Positions 23,340 to 33,000 of a stretch of 60,000 nucleotides of DNA are shown here, piece by piece. The stretch comes from Symsagittifera roscoffensis. Lineage: Eukaryota; Xenacoelomorpha; Acoela; Convolutidae. The stretch covers positions 16,352,572 through 16,412,571 of the forward strand of contig NC_087065.1 in assembly GCF_963678635.1 (NCBI RefSeq), given 5' to 3'. The first letter of the stretch is position 1. Each line of letters begins with the position of its first letter. Position numbers and translations under genes: made by a program. The notes beneath the pieces were generated by a model. The model had not been told where the DNA came from, did no database searches, and was given only the letters and a program-made list of their open reading frames with translations.

Positions 23340-24104
23340 AAATATGTCTCTGGCCACGGTACCCGTTTGGTTCTCTTGACATATAATCCAAAATTCCCAT
23401 GTTTTTACCTGATATATGTACTACTTTAAATTGGTAAGGTAATAACCTATCTACCCACCTAGTAAGTCGGGATTGGTACGTTTTGTTAGACTTGTCTTCA
23501 CCTAAGGCTGATGTAAGAGCCTTATGGTCTGTGGCCAGAATGAATTCTTTCCCCAGTAGGTAGTGTTTAAATCTATCTACCGCCCAAACTACTGCGAGCA
23601 GTTCTATTTGTTTGTCGAATACTTTTTTTCTTGAACGTTAAGATAACGTGATGCGAACGCAATAAGTACCCAATCATTATCTTCCATTTTTTGTTCTAAC
23701 GCTGCTCCGAGACCACTATGGCTAGCATCACATTTTACCCGAGTATCCTTTTTAGGATCATAGTAATGGATTTGTGCGATTCGTGCCACCGCTGTTTTAA
23801 TCTCTTCAAAGATTATCGAGTGTTCTACCCCCCACTCGAATTTTTTTCCAGGCAATTTAACATTCTTCATCTTCTTTTTCTCATTTTCTTCACGTAACAA
23901 TGGTCTGAGTCTGTCTGTTAAACTCGCATTGTTAGGGATAAATTTAGAAAGATGATTAATACTACCCATGAACGATCTTAATTGTTTTAAAGACTTCGGG
24001 TGTTGCAATTTTAGAATTGCCTCTGTTATTGTGATTTTCGGTGTTATGCCTTCTGACGTAAGTTTGTGACCTAGCCAGTTCACCCCTGATTGAGAAATGC
24101 ACAT
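23340..24104 (-). pseudogene. pol: RT connection and RNase H domain
   Basis: It begins with GVNWLGHKLTSEGITP and LRSFMGSINHLSKFIPN, the end of the RT module, then shows RNase H landmarks KCDASHSGLGAALEQ and FASRYLNVQEKKYS. A stop at 23604-23606, next to a one-base loss, breaks the frame. The remainder continues in another frame with ELLAVVWAVDRFKHYLLG, LATDHKALTSAL and RLLPYQFKVVHISGK. The RNase H would degrade the RNA strand of the hybrid. Confidence 0.9.
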
Positions 24105-24748
24105 TTTTCCAATTTTAACGCTAAGTTTTCATTGTCCAATTTCTTCAAAGCATTTGTTACCAACTGTTCATGTTCATGTTCATCTCCCTTGGATACGATT
24201 AAAATGTCATCCAGAAAACAGAAGGTATTTTTTGCAATATTCAATGTTCGATCCATAGCTTTTTGAAATTCTGCAGGCATAACTGCTAATCCATAGAACC
24301 CGGTTAAAAACCTATATGTTTCTATTGCCAGTCCACCCACTATGTTAAAATTACACTGCTTACCTGTTTCAGCATTCAGTTTAATTTGACTATAGGCATA
24401 TTTCAAATCCAAAAGAGTGAAATACAGCATACCAACTGTATTAGCAGTTACTATCTGACTGACTCCATCCAATAATTCATCCCCAATCGGCATCTGATAT
24501 TTGTTTTTATACAGTTGCCTATTTATGGGTTTTGCATCTAGCGCCAACTTAATGGAATCATCTTTTTTCACAGTAACTACTATCGGAGCAATGAAACAGT
24601 CACTCGTGCATTTGTCCAATTTTGTTATATGACCCTCTGATAACAGCTTTGATAATTCAGCTTGCACTTTGTCTTGTATATGTATAGGAATCCTCCTACC
24701 TTTTTCCTGAATGGGACATAGTGGGTGTTTGAATTTTGTGTTCACCAC
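24080..24748 (-). pseudogene. pol: Reverse transcriptase domain
   Basis: The conserved blocks are in order: FIAPIVVTVKKDDSIKLALD, FTLLDLKYAYSQIKL, TGFYGLAVMPAEFQKAMD and the catalytic FLDDILIV. The YxDD-type box is FLDD here, as is common in gypsy elements. The domain is intact for about 220 codons and copies the element RNA into DNA. It runs out of frame at its 3' end, where the RNase H frame (from 24104) overlaps by about 25 bases. Confidence 0.95.
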
Positions 24749-24796
24749 ATGGTTTTTCGATTCCCCTTTTTGATCAAATAGGGACGGAAAGTTTTT

Positions 24797-25534
24797 TTAA
24801 AACTGATTTTTTGTACCTTCCGGCTGCTCACACAGTAGCACGTCAAACCTGGACTTTTGTGATGGGGCAGACTTCTGTGTTGTTTGTATTCCCAGTTTTC
24901 CTTGCAAATCTAAGCCCAGAATACAACTTGCTCGGCGTTCTGTAACTAAGAACGTTGCGTCTGTCACTTCCCACCTTGCTGACCTGATACTAGTACATAA
25001 TGCACCAAGTATTTGAATTGGTTGTTTGTTATAATCAACAAATTGCGTCGATAGATTCAGTTTTTCAGGTGGAATGAACTTTATCTTTGTAGCTCCCTCC
25101 ATCAGTTGTTTGGCCGTTGTCCAATTCAGAAAAGATACTGGACTTCCCGTGTCAATTGTCATATTGATAATATGTGTATCGATTCTTACCAAGGCTTTCA
25201 AAGCTTTTATTTTGTATGATCTTGAATCCCTTCTAATGTAAATTTTTCGAACATCTTTTGCATCCATTCTCGTCTCTTTACTTTTGATTTCTGATATCAA
25301 TTTTCCAATTTCTCCATCTGAGTCCTGTAATTTTGATTCCACCGGCATGATTTCAAACTCTTCACAGGAATCAAAACTACGAATTAAGTTGCATTCTTCT
25401 TCTAAACTAGAATTTTCTTCCGCTATTTCATTCACCTGGTTCCATCTACACATTTTTGCGAAGTGATATGGATTATTGCAGCTTTTACATGTTTTTCCCA
25501 TCGCTGGACAAACTTTCACCAAAGGTTTTACCAC
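24797..25534 (-). pseudogene. pol: Zinc knuckle and protease segment
   Basis: It opens with a CCHC knuckle (CKSCNNPYHFAKMC, spacing C-2-C-4-H-4-C), then a spacer of about 100 residues. The aspartic protease active site DTGS follows in INMTIDTGSPVSFLN, and ILGLDLQGKLGI is the second protease landmark. The protease would cut the Gag-Pol polyprotein. This frame stops at 24797 just before the reverse transcriptase frame, probably by frameshift, because gypsy pol is normally continuous here. Confidence 0.9.
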
Positions 25535-26454
25535 ATCTAGTACATGTTTTTTTTTCAGTTCTGTTTTTATCTTTGTTATCGTTCCATTTCTTCTTCAATT
25601 GGTCTCGATTTGATCGTTTGTAATTCTGATTTTTGTTCCCAACTGCCATAATTGGTTCCTGTTTTATTTTAATCTGAGGCTCAAAAATTTTTCCTCCCAT
25701 TGAACTTGGTTTGTTCAAATTTAATGGCCCGTTTCAATACTTCATCTGGTGTGAAGGTTTCAAAAGTCAATGTATCTTGCAATGCAGTGTTCTTCATTCG
25801 TGATATAAATAGATCTCTCACCAATTCTTCCTCTAAACCACCCAATTCGGCCGTAGCTGCTTGGACAGTTAAAGCCGCATGAAAAGACTCCAAAGTCTCT
25901 CCGGATTCTTGTGTCCTGGTGAATAATCTATATCTCTCGTACGTACTGTTTTTCGTCTTTTCAAATGATGCTTTAGCTTATCTCACTATCTCACTGAACT
26001 CAATCTTTGAGATTTCGATATGTGGATTTTTCTGTACGAATTTTTTCTTTCCTTCTCTGCCTAATGCCAAAAATAGACGAGACGTATGTCGTTTTTGAAC
26101 TTCGTTATAGAACACATTATGTCCTACCTTTGGACCTCGTTCTCTTCTCTCTTCATTCTCGAGTATTACTCTGTCTCTTCTTAATCTATCTCTCGCCTCC
26201 CGATCTGTTGTAGCCTGAGCAGTTTCATGATCTCATGGAGTTTCCGGGTGAGGCATTGGCTCATCAATTACATCTTTTGGTTCTTCTAGTAATATCTCAG
26301 GATTTACACTTTCTTTGACTGTCACTGCTAACATAAATTGATCCAACCAAATTTTGAAATTCCACGGTGGATCCGAGCTAGCGGACGTCCAGAACACTGG
26401 GATACCCATGTCTGTTCTTTTATTCTGTGCCATGAATCCTGCTGGCTGCGCCAT
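25485..26454 (-). pseudogene. gag: gag region of the gypsy element (broken)
   Basis: The first ATG is made from the last A of the LTR plus TG of the primer site; a second in-frame ATG lies just behind the primer site (26433). The N-terminal frame (to 26233) has the FW...PPWNFKIWLDQFM region typical of these gag proteins. It then shifts frame near 26230, has an in-frame stop near 25980, and continues with SGETLESFHAALTVQAA and LVRDLFISRMKNTALQ, the conserved gag core. It ends with lysine-rich sequence and the first half of a zinc-finger pair (CTRCGKTF), after which a one-base shift near 25515 moves the frame. The product would form the capsid of the virus-like particle. It is not functional as it stands. 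Confidence 0.85.
26434..26453 (-). other. Primer-binding site, serine-tRNA-like
   Basis: It lies directly next to the 5' LTR with no spacer. On the minus strand it reads TGGCGCAGCCAGCAGGATTC. Its complement has the form of a tRNA 3' end: T-loop GAAT, T-stem CCTGC, acceptor TGGCTGC, discriminator G, CCA. The discriminator G and CCTGC stem match animal serine tRNAs; the isoacceptor is not resolved. Confidence 0.85.
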
Positions 26455-26816
26455 GTGGTAAAGTGAAGTAAAACTTTACTCGTAAATTGAAAATGATTAG
26501 TTTCAATATTTTAATTCAAATGAAACTGTGTCTTTTAACATCAGCTGCGGTTCTGTGAACCAGCTTGACAAACGTAACTCGGCACGCAAAGCTTAACAAC
26601 TAAAATACAGAATCTACGCAGCGATCAACACTGCATGACCTTGGCCATTACGTAATAACAATATACTTATAGATATTAATAGTTATACTTATAGATATAA
26701 CAATATACTTATATACTTATAGATATAATATAATTATAGATACCAATATGCGGTCCACGGTTAGTGTGCAGCAAAGGTTACTTGGTTACTGCACATGCAG
26801 TATGTGCTGTACCACA
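26454..26816 (-). repeat. 5' LTR of the gypsy element (363 bp)
   Basis: It aligns with 19667-19967. It is 62 bp longer because of an expanded run of ACTTATAGATATA-like units at about 26660-26735. Confidence 0.95.
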
Positions 26817-26821
26817 GGGGT

Positions 26822-27122
26822 GTAGAAAATATAATTTAAATGTCTTTTAGCCAAAACCAAATTTGTTTTGTTGTGAATATCTCATTGTTTACACATACAT
26901 CCAAAAACTGCTGATCGAAAAACAAAACTTCTGAGATTCAAAACGCATCAGAAGGTTTTTCTTTAGGCTACTAGCTCATGCGATCAATGTAAATGTTATT
27001 TTTTTCGCTAACTGCTGTTGTGCAGCTCGTCATCCAATAGTAATCACCACAGCCAGCTCTAACCTGAAGCTGTTACAATTACACTTTAGTATAAATCCGC
27101 GATCATTCCTTGCTACAAAACA
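26822..27122. other. No recognisable gene
   Basis: AT-rich flank of the gypsy insertion with no supported feature. Confidence 0.4.
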
Positions 27123-27842
27123 CAGTGCTGATTTAAATTATCCGGACAAAACTTGAATTTTCAAACGCGTTTTTCTCAAATTGGGTTAAGATTTGACAAA
27201 AAGTTATGAGAACAAAATTTGCTTAGAATTTCACCAGAATTAATATGGTGCCATTTTTTCAAAATTCTCAACAAAAGTTTTACCCCAAAAATGGGTCATT
27301 TTGGCTTTTTTCAATTAATCAAGAATTAAGCGGAAACTACTTTGTTAATTGATAAGAAAATTATATAACAGGAAGCCTCTTACGCAGCTCAACAAAGTTT
27401 AATAAGGGTTAAATCTCCAAAAACCAATATAAGAGAAAAAATTTTCACTTGATAGTCAATAAATGTGATTTATACTATATGAAACCCAGAATCTCTGTTT
27501 AAAAAAATATTTTAAACAATTTGCGCAGATTTTTGGAGGTTTAACCTTTCTTAAACTTTGTTGAGCTGCGTACGAGGCTTCTTGTGATATAATTTTCTTA
27601 TCAATTAACAAAGTAGTTTCCGCGTAATTCTTGATTCATTGGAAAAATCCAAAATGACCCATTTTTGGGGTAAAATTTTGGTTGAGAATTTTGGAGAAAA
27701 AATGGCACCATATCAATTCTGGTGAAATTCTAGGCAAATTTTGATCTCCTCACTTTTTGTCTAACCTCAACCCAATTTGACAAAAACGCGTTCGAAAATT
27801 TAAGTTTTGTTCGTTTTGTCCGGATAATTTAAATCAGCACTG
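27123..27842. mobile_element. Mariner-like palindromic element, copy 1 (720 bp)
   Basis: The ends CAGTGCTGATTTAAATTATC and their inverse are followed by arms of about 340 bp that are inverted copies of each other along nearly their whole length, so the element is one giant imperfect hairpin. TA follows the right end (27843) and CA stands at the left (TA in copy 2), consistent with a TA target duplication and Tc1/mariner-type ends. No coding frame is present. A second copy is at 46220 and a fragment at 39982. Confidence 0.85.
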
Positions 27843-28049
27843 TATTGTCTCCAACAATGAATAAATTTTATTGAATATCCTCGAAAACAAATTATTCAAA
27901 TAATTTTATTGGCAATAATTGCGTAATCAATAATTTTTTACACCCTTGTGTGTGGGGGAAAAGATGATGAAAAATGAAACAGAAAACTTTTTTTTCTCAA
28001 GTATTTTGTCAATTATTCAACCCAAAAAAAATTTTGAATTGGCTTAAGC

Positions 28050-28110
28050 GCAGTCGAGACATTCAGGGCTTTGCCCTGATAGACGAGCAGCCTTATTTAA
28101 AATATTACAA
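28050..28110 (-). repeat. End fragment of an ACAA-flanked element
   Basis: It has only the hairpin end (GACATTCAGGGCTTTGCCCTG followed by ATAGACGAGCAG), in inverse orientation and right next to copy H2. Confidence 0.6.
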
Positions 28111-28590
28111 GACTGCTCGTATCAGGGCGAAGCCCTGATGTTCCGACTGCGCATTAAGGTTTATGGAGCAGTAATATCATTAAAAAATTAAAAGTAATAA
28201 AACAAAATGAAATTTTTTTTTTCAAAAATTTTTAATTTTTTTTAAATCATCCCCCCACACGCCATATAAAGTACAAAAGGATAGATTTCGCTACTTGTAA
28301 CAAATCAATCATGGCAAATAAGCCTCGTTAAACCAATTTGGAACGATTTCTAAGACGGATTAATATATCGCGCGTTAATTGTCCCAAATTGGCCAAAATG
28401 GCAATCTTTAAACCCCCATAACTTTACAAAAAATGATCACAGGTGAAATTTGAGCTCAGGACAACAATACCTTTCGAATGATATAAAAAAATTTTGTCAA
28501 AAATGGCTAATTAAAAAGTCGAAATTTGTCTGGAGAAAAAAAACCCACCCCGAGCACAAATATTCCGTTACTTTCGTATCGAAAGTCGGA
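28111..28590 (+). mobile_element. ACAA-flanked element, copy H2 (480 bp)
   Basis: Same ends as H1 (GACTGCTCGTATC ... GAAAGTCGGA), with ACAA at 28107-28110 and 28591-28594. It sits head-to-head with H3. Confidence 0.9.
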
Positions 28591-28597
28591 ACAAAAA

Positions 28598-29052
28598 GAC
28601 AAATCTCGACTTTTTAACTAGCCATTTTTGACGGAATTTTTATATCATTTGAAAGTTATTGTTGTCTTGAGCTTAAATTTGAAAAGATATATTACCTGTG
28701 ATCATTTTTGGTAAAGTTATGGGGGTTTAAAAATTGCCATTTTGGCCAATTTGGGACAATTAACGCGCGATAATTTCGCGCTATTAACGTGTAAGCGAAG
28801 AGTTAATCCGTCATAAAATCGTTCCAAATTGATTGAAAGAAGCTTATTTGCCATAATTGATTTGTTACAAGGAGCTAAATCTATCTTTTTGTACTTTAAA
28901 TGGCGGGGGATGATTTTCATGAAACTTTCAAATTTAAGAAAAAAAAATTTCATATTATTTAATTACATTTAATTTTTTTAATGTTATTACTGCTCCATAA
29001 AACGTTAAAAGGCGGTCGGAACATTCAGGGCTTCGCCTTGATACGAGCAGTC
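28598..29052 (-). mobile_element. ACAA-flanked element, copy H3, truncated
   Basis: Inverse orientation to H2. It starts inside the family sequence (GACAAATCTCGAC) and ends with the hairpin and GCAGTC, followed by TTGT. With H2 it forms an inverted repeat of about 450-bp arms separated by only 7 bases. Confidence 0.85.
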
Positions 29053-29268
29053 TTGTTTATTCTTTGTTGTCGATGTTTTTTGTATTCCAGATTAAAAAGT
29101 TGTCCTAGCAAATAACATCAACTGTGGCTTGCTAAATCCAGGAAAAAAATGTCATAATCTGGTGGTAAAATTTTTACAACTAGTCAAATAAAATCGGAAT
29201 TATTTGAAGAAGTTACAAACAACATAAAAACAAATTATGAACAGAACAGGCGTATAAAATGCAAACAA

Positions 29269-29603
29269 GACTGCTCGTATCAGGGCGAAGCCCTGAATAT
29301 TCCGACTGCCTTTCAGGTTTATGGAGCAGCAGTAATAACATTAAAAAAATTAAATTAAAAAAAATAAAACGAAAATTTTTTTTGAAAATCATCTTGTTAA
29401 AATCATCTTGTAATTTTTTTTTTAATAGCGCGAATTATATCGCGCGTTAATTGTCTCGAATTGGTCAAAATGGCAAACTTTAAACCCTCATAACTTTACG
29501 AAAAATTCCGTCAAAATGGCTAGTTAAAAAGTCGAAATTTGTCTGAAGAAAAAAAACCCACCCCGAGCACAAATATTCCGTTACTTTCGTATCGAAAGTC
29601 GGA
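29269..29603 (+). mobile_element. ACAA-flanked element, copy H4, internally deleted (335 bp)
   Basis: Both termini and both ACAA flanks are present, but about 190 bp of the middle are missing, including the ATCATCCCCCCACACGCCAT segment. Confidence 0.85.
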
Positions 29604-29778
29604 ACAACAATCTCAAAATATGCCTGCTGTGTGAAGCCAGCGTAGTTCACGAAAAGACTCAGTTCTCGAATTGGCTTGGTTAGACAAGGCTTTACCGGAA
29701 AAAACCTGAGCTGCGCATGTGTAATAAATTGCAATTTTCATCAGAATTAAAATTGATTTTTAGGAAGAATGTGAATTA

Positions 29779-29788
29779 TTTATTTATT
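29779..29788 (-). terminator. Receptor gene poly(A) signals (overlapping AATAAATAAA)
   Basis: Two overlapping AATAAA motifs lie on the minus strand about 90 bases after the stop codon. Confidence 0.65.
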
Positions 29789-29875
29789 ACTTCTATGTAC
29801 AAATAAGCTAGCCAAACAGTAGAGAATGAATAAATCATAGTTTTGGATTTACTGAGTTGTAGGGCATGTATGTTC

Positions 29876-30062
29876 TCATAGTCCAGTATCTTCGATCTGG
29901 TTTTCGTGTCTCATTTGGAAATTATAGTCATCATTGGACTCATTACCAGGAGTGATGTCACTGAAGGACAACTTCGGCTTCGTTTCCTCTGTCCTTGTTT
30001 CGTAGTCTTCAGTGTACGCTAGATTTTCATAGTTCAAACCTCGACCGTAGGAGGTACCTGCT
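29876..30062 (-). CDS. Receptor exon 10: cytoplasmic tail, end
   Basis: Phase 2 in, stop TGA at 29878-29876. It encodes SYGRGLNYENLAYTEDYETR, then FSDITPGNESNDDYNFQMRH and the C-terminal IEDTGL. Five tyrosines lie in acidic contexts. Confidence 0.8.
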
Positions 30063-33000
30063 CTGAAACTGGACCAATCATTAAAATACTAAAATGTCAG
30101 CCATTGTTCAATAACGCTAGATGTTTTTGAATTTTCTGATACATTTTCCTCGTCCTAAGCAGATCAGCCTTTTTTGCAGATCAGCCCAGATATATGTATT
30201 TTGCAATTCTTGTACCCAATTTTAAGCAGGAAACAATAGTTCGACTGTTGGATGCTTAGAAAATTGCGCTTTTGTTTCAGAAAAGAAGATAATATTTTCT
30301 GCAAAAAAACGAGGACAAAGGCTTGATAGCTATTTATAATACAATCGTTTCGAAGCTAAGAACAAATGGTAGGAAGCAAAAGGATATAGGAGAACTTCAA
30401 GGTGTTCCTACGAAACGGATTGGCGTCCAATGATGATGATGGTCATTTTTAGATACTACTCGATGTAATGGTGGATTTTTTAGAATAATTTGAAAACTGT
30501 GACTTTAAGTGCCTCGTAACAATTTTTCAATGTCTTTGGAAATCATTATAACAACAAACAGTTCACTTACAACGCATCTTCATATTCGTTTTCCTGCAAA
30601 TACACTTCGTCCAGACTAGCCACATGGTGCACAGTAGCCTCACGATGACTACCGGGTCTCATTGTTGGATTTCTGCGAAAAGAGAGAATGACGATTTTTT
30701 AGTTTCCAAATCACTAAACAGATAAAATCTGAGATGAGCTTAAGGAAAAATGTTTTTAATTGAAGTTACAACACACTGAAAACTAATTTAGATATCAAAA
30801 CTATGAAACCTGCAAATCAGGAACGGACTTAATGGAAGCAAGTTTTTTTTAACGAGGATCTGGGCATTTCTTGGAACGGAATTGTCTTCCAATGATGGAC
30901 CCGATGGGCTGACATAGGAGGGGCTTTTTAAATGAAGCCAAGTCTCCCTCCCATGGATTGGTGAAAGCTGAAAGCCTGTGGGTTTTCAGTTCAAGAGTGT
31001 TGCAAGCCCAAATAAGCGCCTGGTTACAAGTTAAAATGCAGTGTCCTTAAACTTTTAAGAAAACACCATTGTAAGTTGAATTGCCGTACTTGCACGTTAA
31101 CCTGTGTTTTACCTCATCTTGGCTCACAGTCCCTCTACTTCTAATCCCAGCTCGCCTAATCCTTCTCTATGTCCCCTTTACAGAAAGATCCGCAAAGAAA
31201 GAAACAAAGAAAAATGTGGCATCCTTTTTGTGATTCACAATAACCCGGGTTGACCAAAACTTCTTATCATACAATTTTCATATATGAGAAACTTCTTGTC
31301 ATACAATTTCATACGTACAGAAAATTGTATGAAAACTCTATGATAAGCATTTTTCCATATATGAAAATTGTATGATAAGTGTTTTCCCATAAACCAAAAC
31401 TTTTGATTTCTTCTTTCTGAATTTAGTTTCTGAAAAATTTTCGGTTGTGTTTGCAACCGAACACAAGTGACAAAGACCTTGGTTACTCATAACAACAAAG
31501 GTTGGACGGTCTTGCATATTTCATGCGTAGAAAACGACCTGAATGTGGGTGTCTTTCACAATTAATATAACAAAAGTAACAAACTTTTCTTTTTTGGCAA
31601 AATTTTTTAATGATGATTATTTCAAATTTGTGAATTTTCAAATTATCAGAAATTGATCAGGGCATACATTAACACCCCATACAAAAGAAATTGCAATTTT
31701 CAGCGTTTTTGAAAAAAAAATTTAAGTGCAAAGAAAATAAAAGCCAATTTTATCGTATCCAGGACTACGTTATGCACACAACATATTAAATTTTGCATGC
31801 AAAAAAAATTTTTCGAAAAATGTTTGTTTGCGTACGAAATTCGATTTGCGGTTGAAAAAAAAACATAAAATTTTTTGGGCAAAATTTGGAAAATTACTTA
31901 CTCAAAAAAATGCCCGTCATACAATTTCCATATATGGGAATTGTATGATAAGCATTTTTTTCAAAAAACGAAAACCTCAGTTTTTTATCACCAGACTGTT
32001 TTATTAGAATCAAACAGCCACAGAAATAAGTTTATACCAGTTTTCAACCATTTTTAGAAATTGTATGGAAATTGTATGACTAGCATTTTCCACACACTTG
32101 ATGTATGGAATTGTATGATAAGCATTTTCGGTGTATGGAGGTCAACCCGGGAAACTAACATTACATGTTACAGACCAGTTTAGGAATTTCGTTATACAGT
32201 TGTAGCAAAATCTTTGTGCTTGTAACTTTTTTATTCGTTCTTGCGATATAGGGGCATGTTTTTAATCTAATGTAAATTTATTCAATTCTGTCTGGAGACC
32301 TGCCAGCTGGCCTTGTCGACCTCTTTTCTATCTGGTGTATGCTAAAACAAAATGTCAAGATGAATTAATTTTCTTGAACTACATGTTTGCCTTCAAAATT
32401 GAGCTTGACTTAACATCCGTTTTCACGTTTAGATCATGGTGCAGCAAGTGAAAAGAAAGTGGGAGCAAACCCACACCGCATAATGTCGTTTTGGGATTCA
32501 CAGACGACGGAGCCGCATGCAAACTGGAGAAAATGGATTATCAAAATTTACTGTGACATGATTGCCAAGTATAATATTGACCCTGATGGCAATTACTTAG
32601 CAGCTTCCCTCAGCTTATTAACATTACCGGGAGATTTAAGCGGCAAGCACGGTCTGGAGTCGGAAACAAAAGTTAAAGTCGAATCGGTTTTTAATTATCG
32701 GAGATGAAGCGCAACGAAAGGGACAATGTCATCGGTCCTGGACGAAAGGGACAATGTCATCAAAAGCGAATTGTCACGCGCGACGCGCGACAAAAACACT
32801 TGCGGAAGTATACCGCATTGCTTTGTCATACGAGAGGAGAGAGCGGGCATACAAATTGTACACCGGTAAGCCAGCCTCGTTGACGCTGCACATTTCCATC
32901 AAACAGAAACCTGTAGGGAGCATCAGAAAAATATCGGGATACTTTCGTAATCGGGCGTGCGATGGCAGAGGAAGCGCACCGGATGAACTCAGCAGGCGGG

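Larger units (their letters stand above)
19667..26816 (-). mobile_element. Ty3/gypsy LTR retrotransposon, full length, inactivated
   Basis: Two LTRs (TG...CA, inner TGTGGTA/TACCACA ends) lie in direct orientation, flanked by a perfect 5-bp duplication GGGGT (19662-19666 and 26817-26821). Order on the minus strand: 5' LTR, tRNA primer site, gag with zinc knuckle, protease (DTGS), reverse transcriptase, RNase H, integrase, C-terminal extension, purine tract, 3' LTR. Protease-RT-RNase H-integrase is the Ty3/gypsy order. The serine-tRNA-like primer site and gag style suggest the mag-like group (inference). At least four frameshifts or stops break the coding region, so the copy is dead. The LTRs differ at roughly a dozen positions over about 300 bp plus one repeat expansion. 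Confidence 0.97.
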
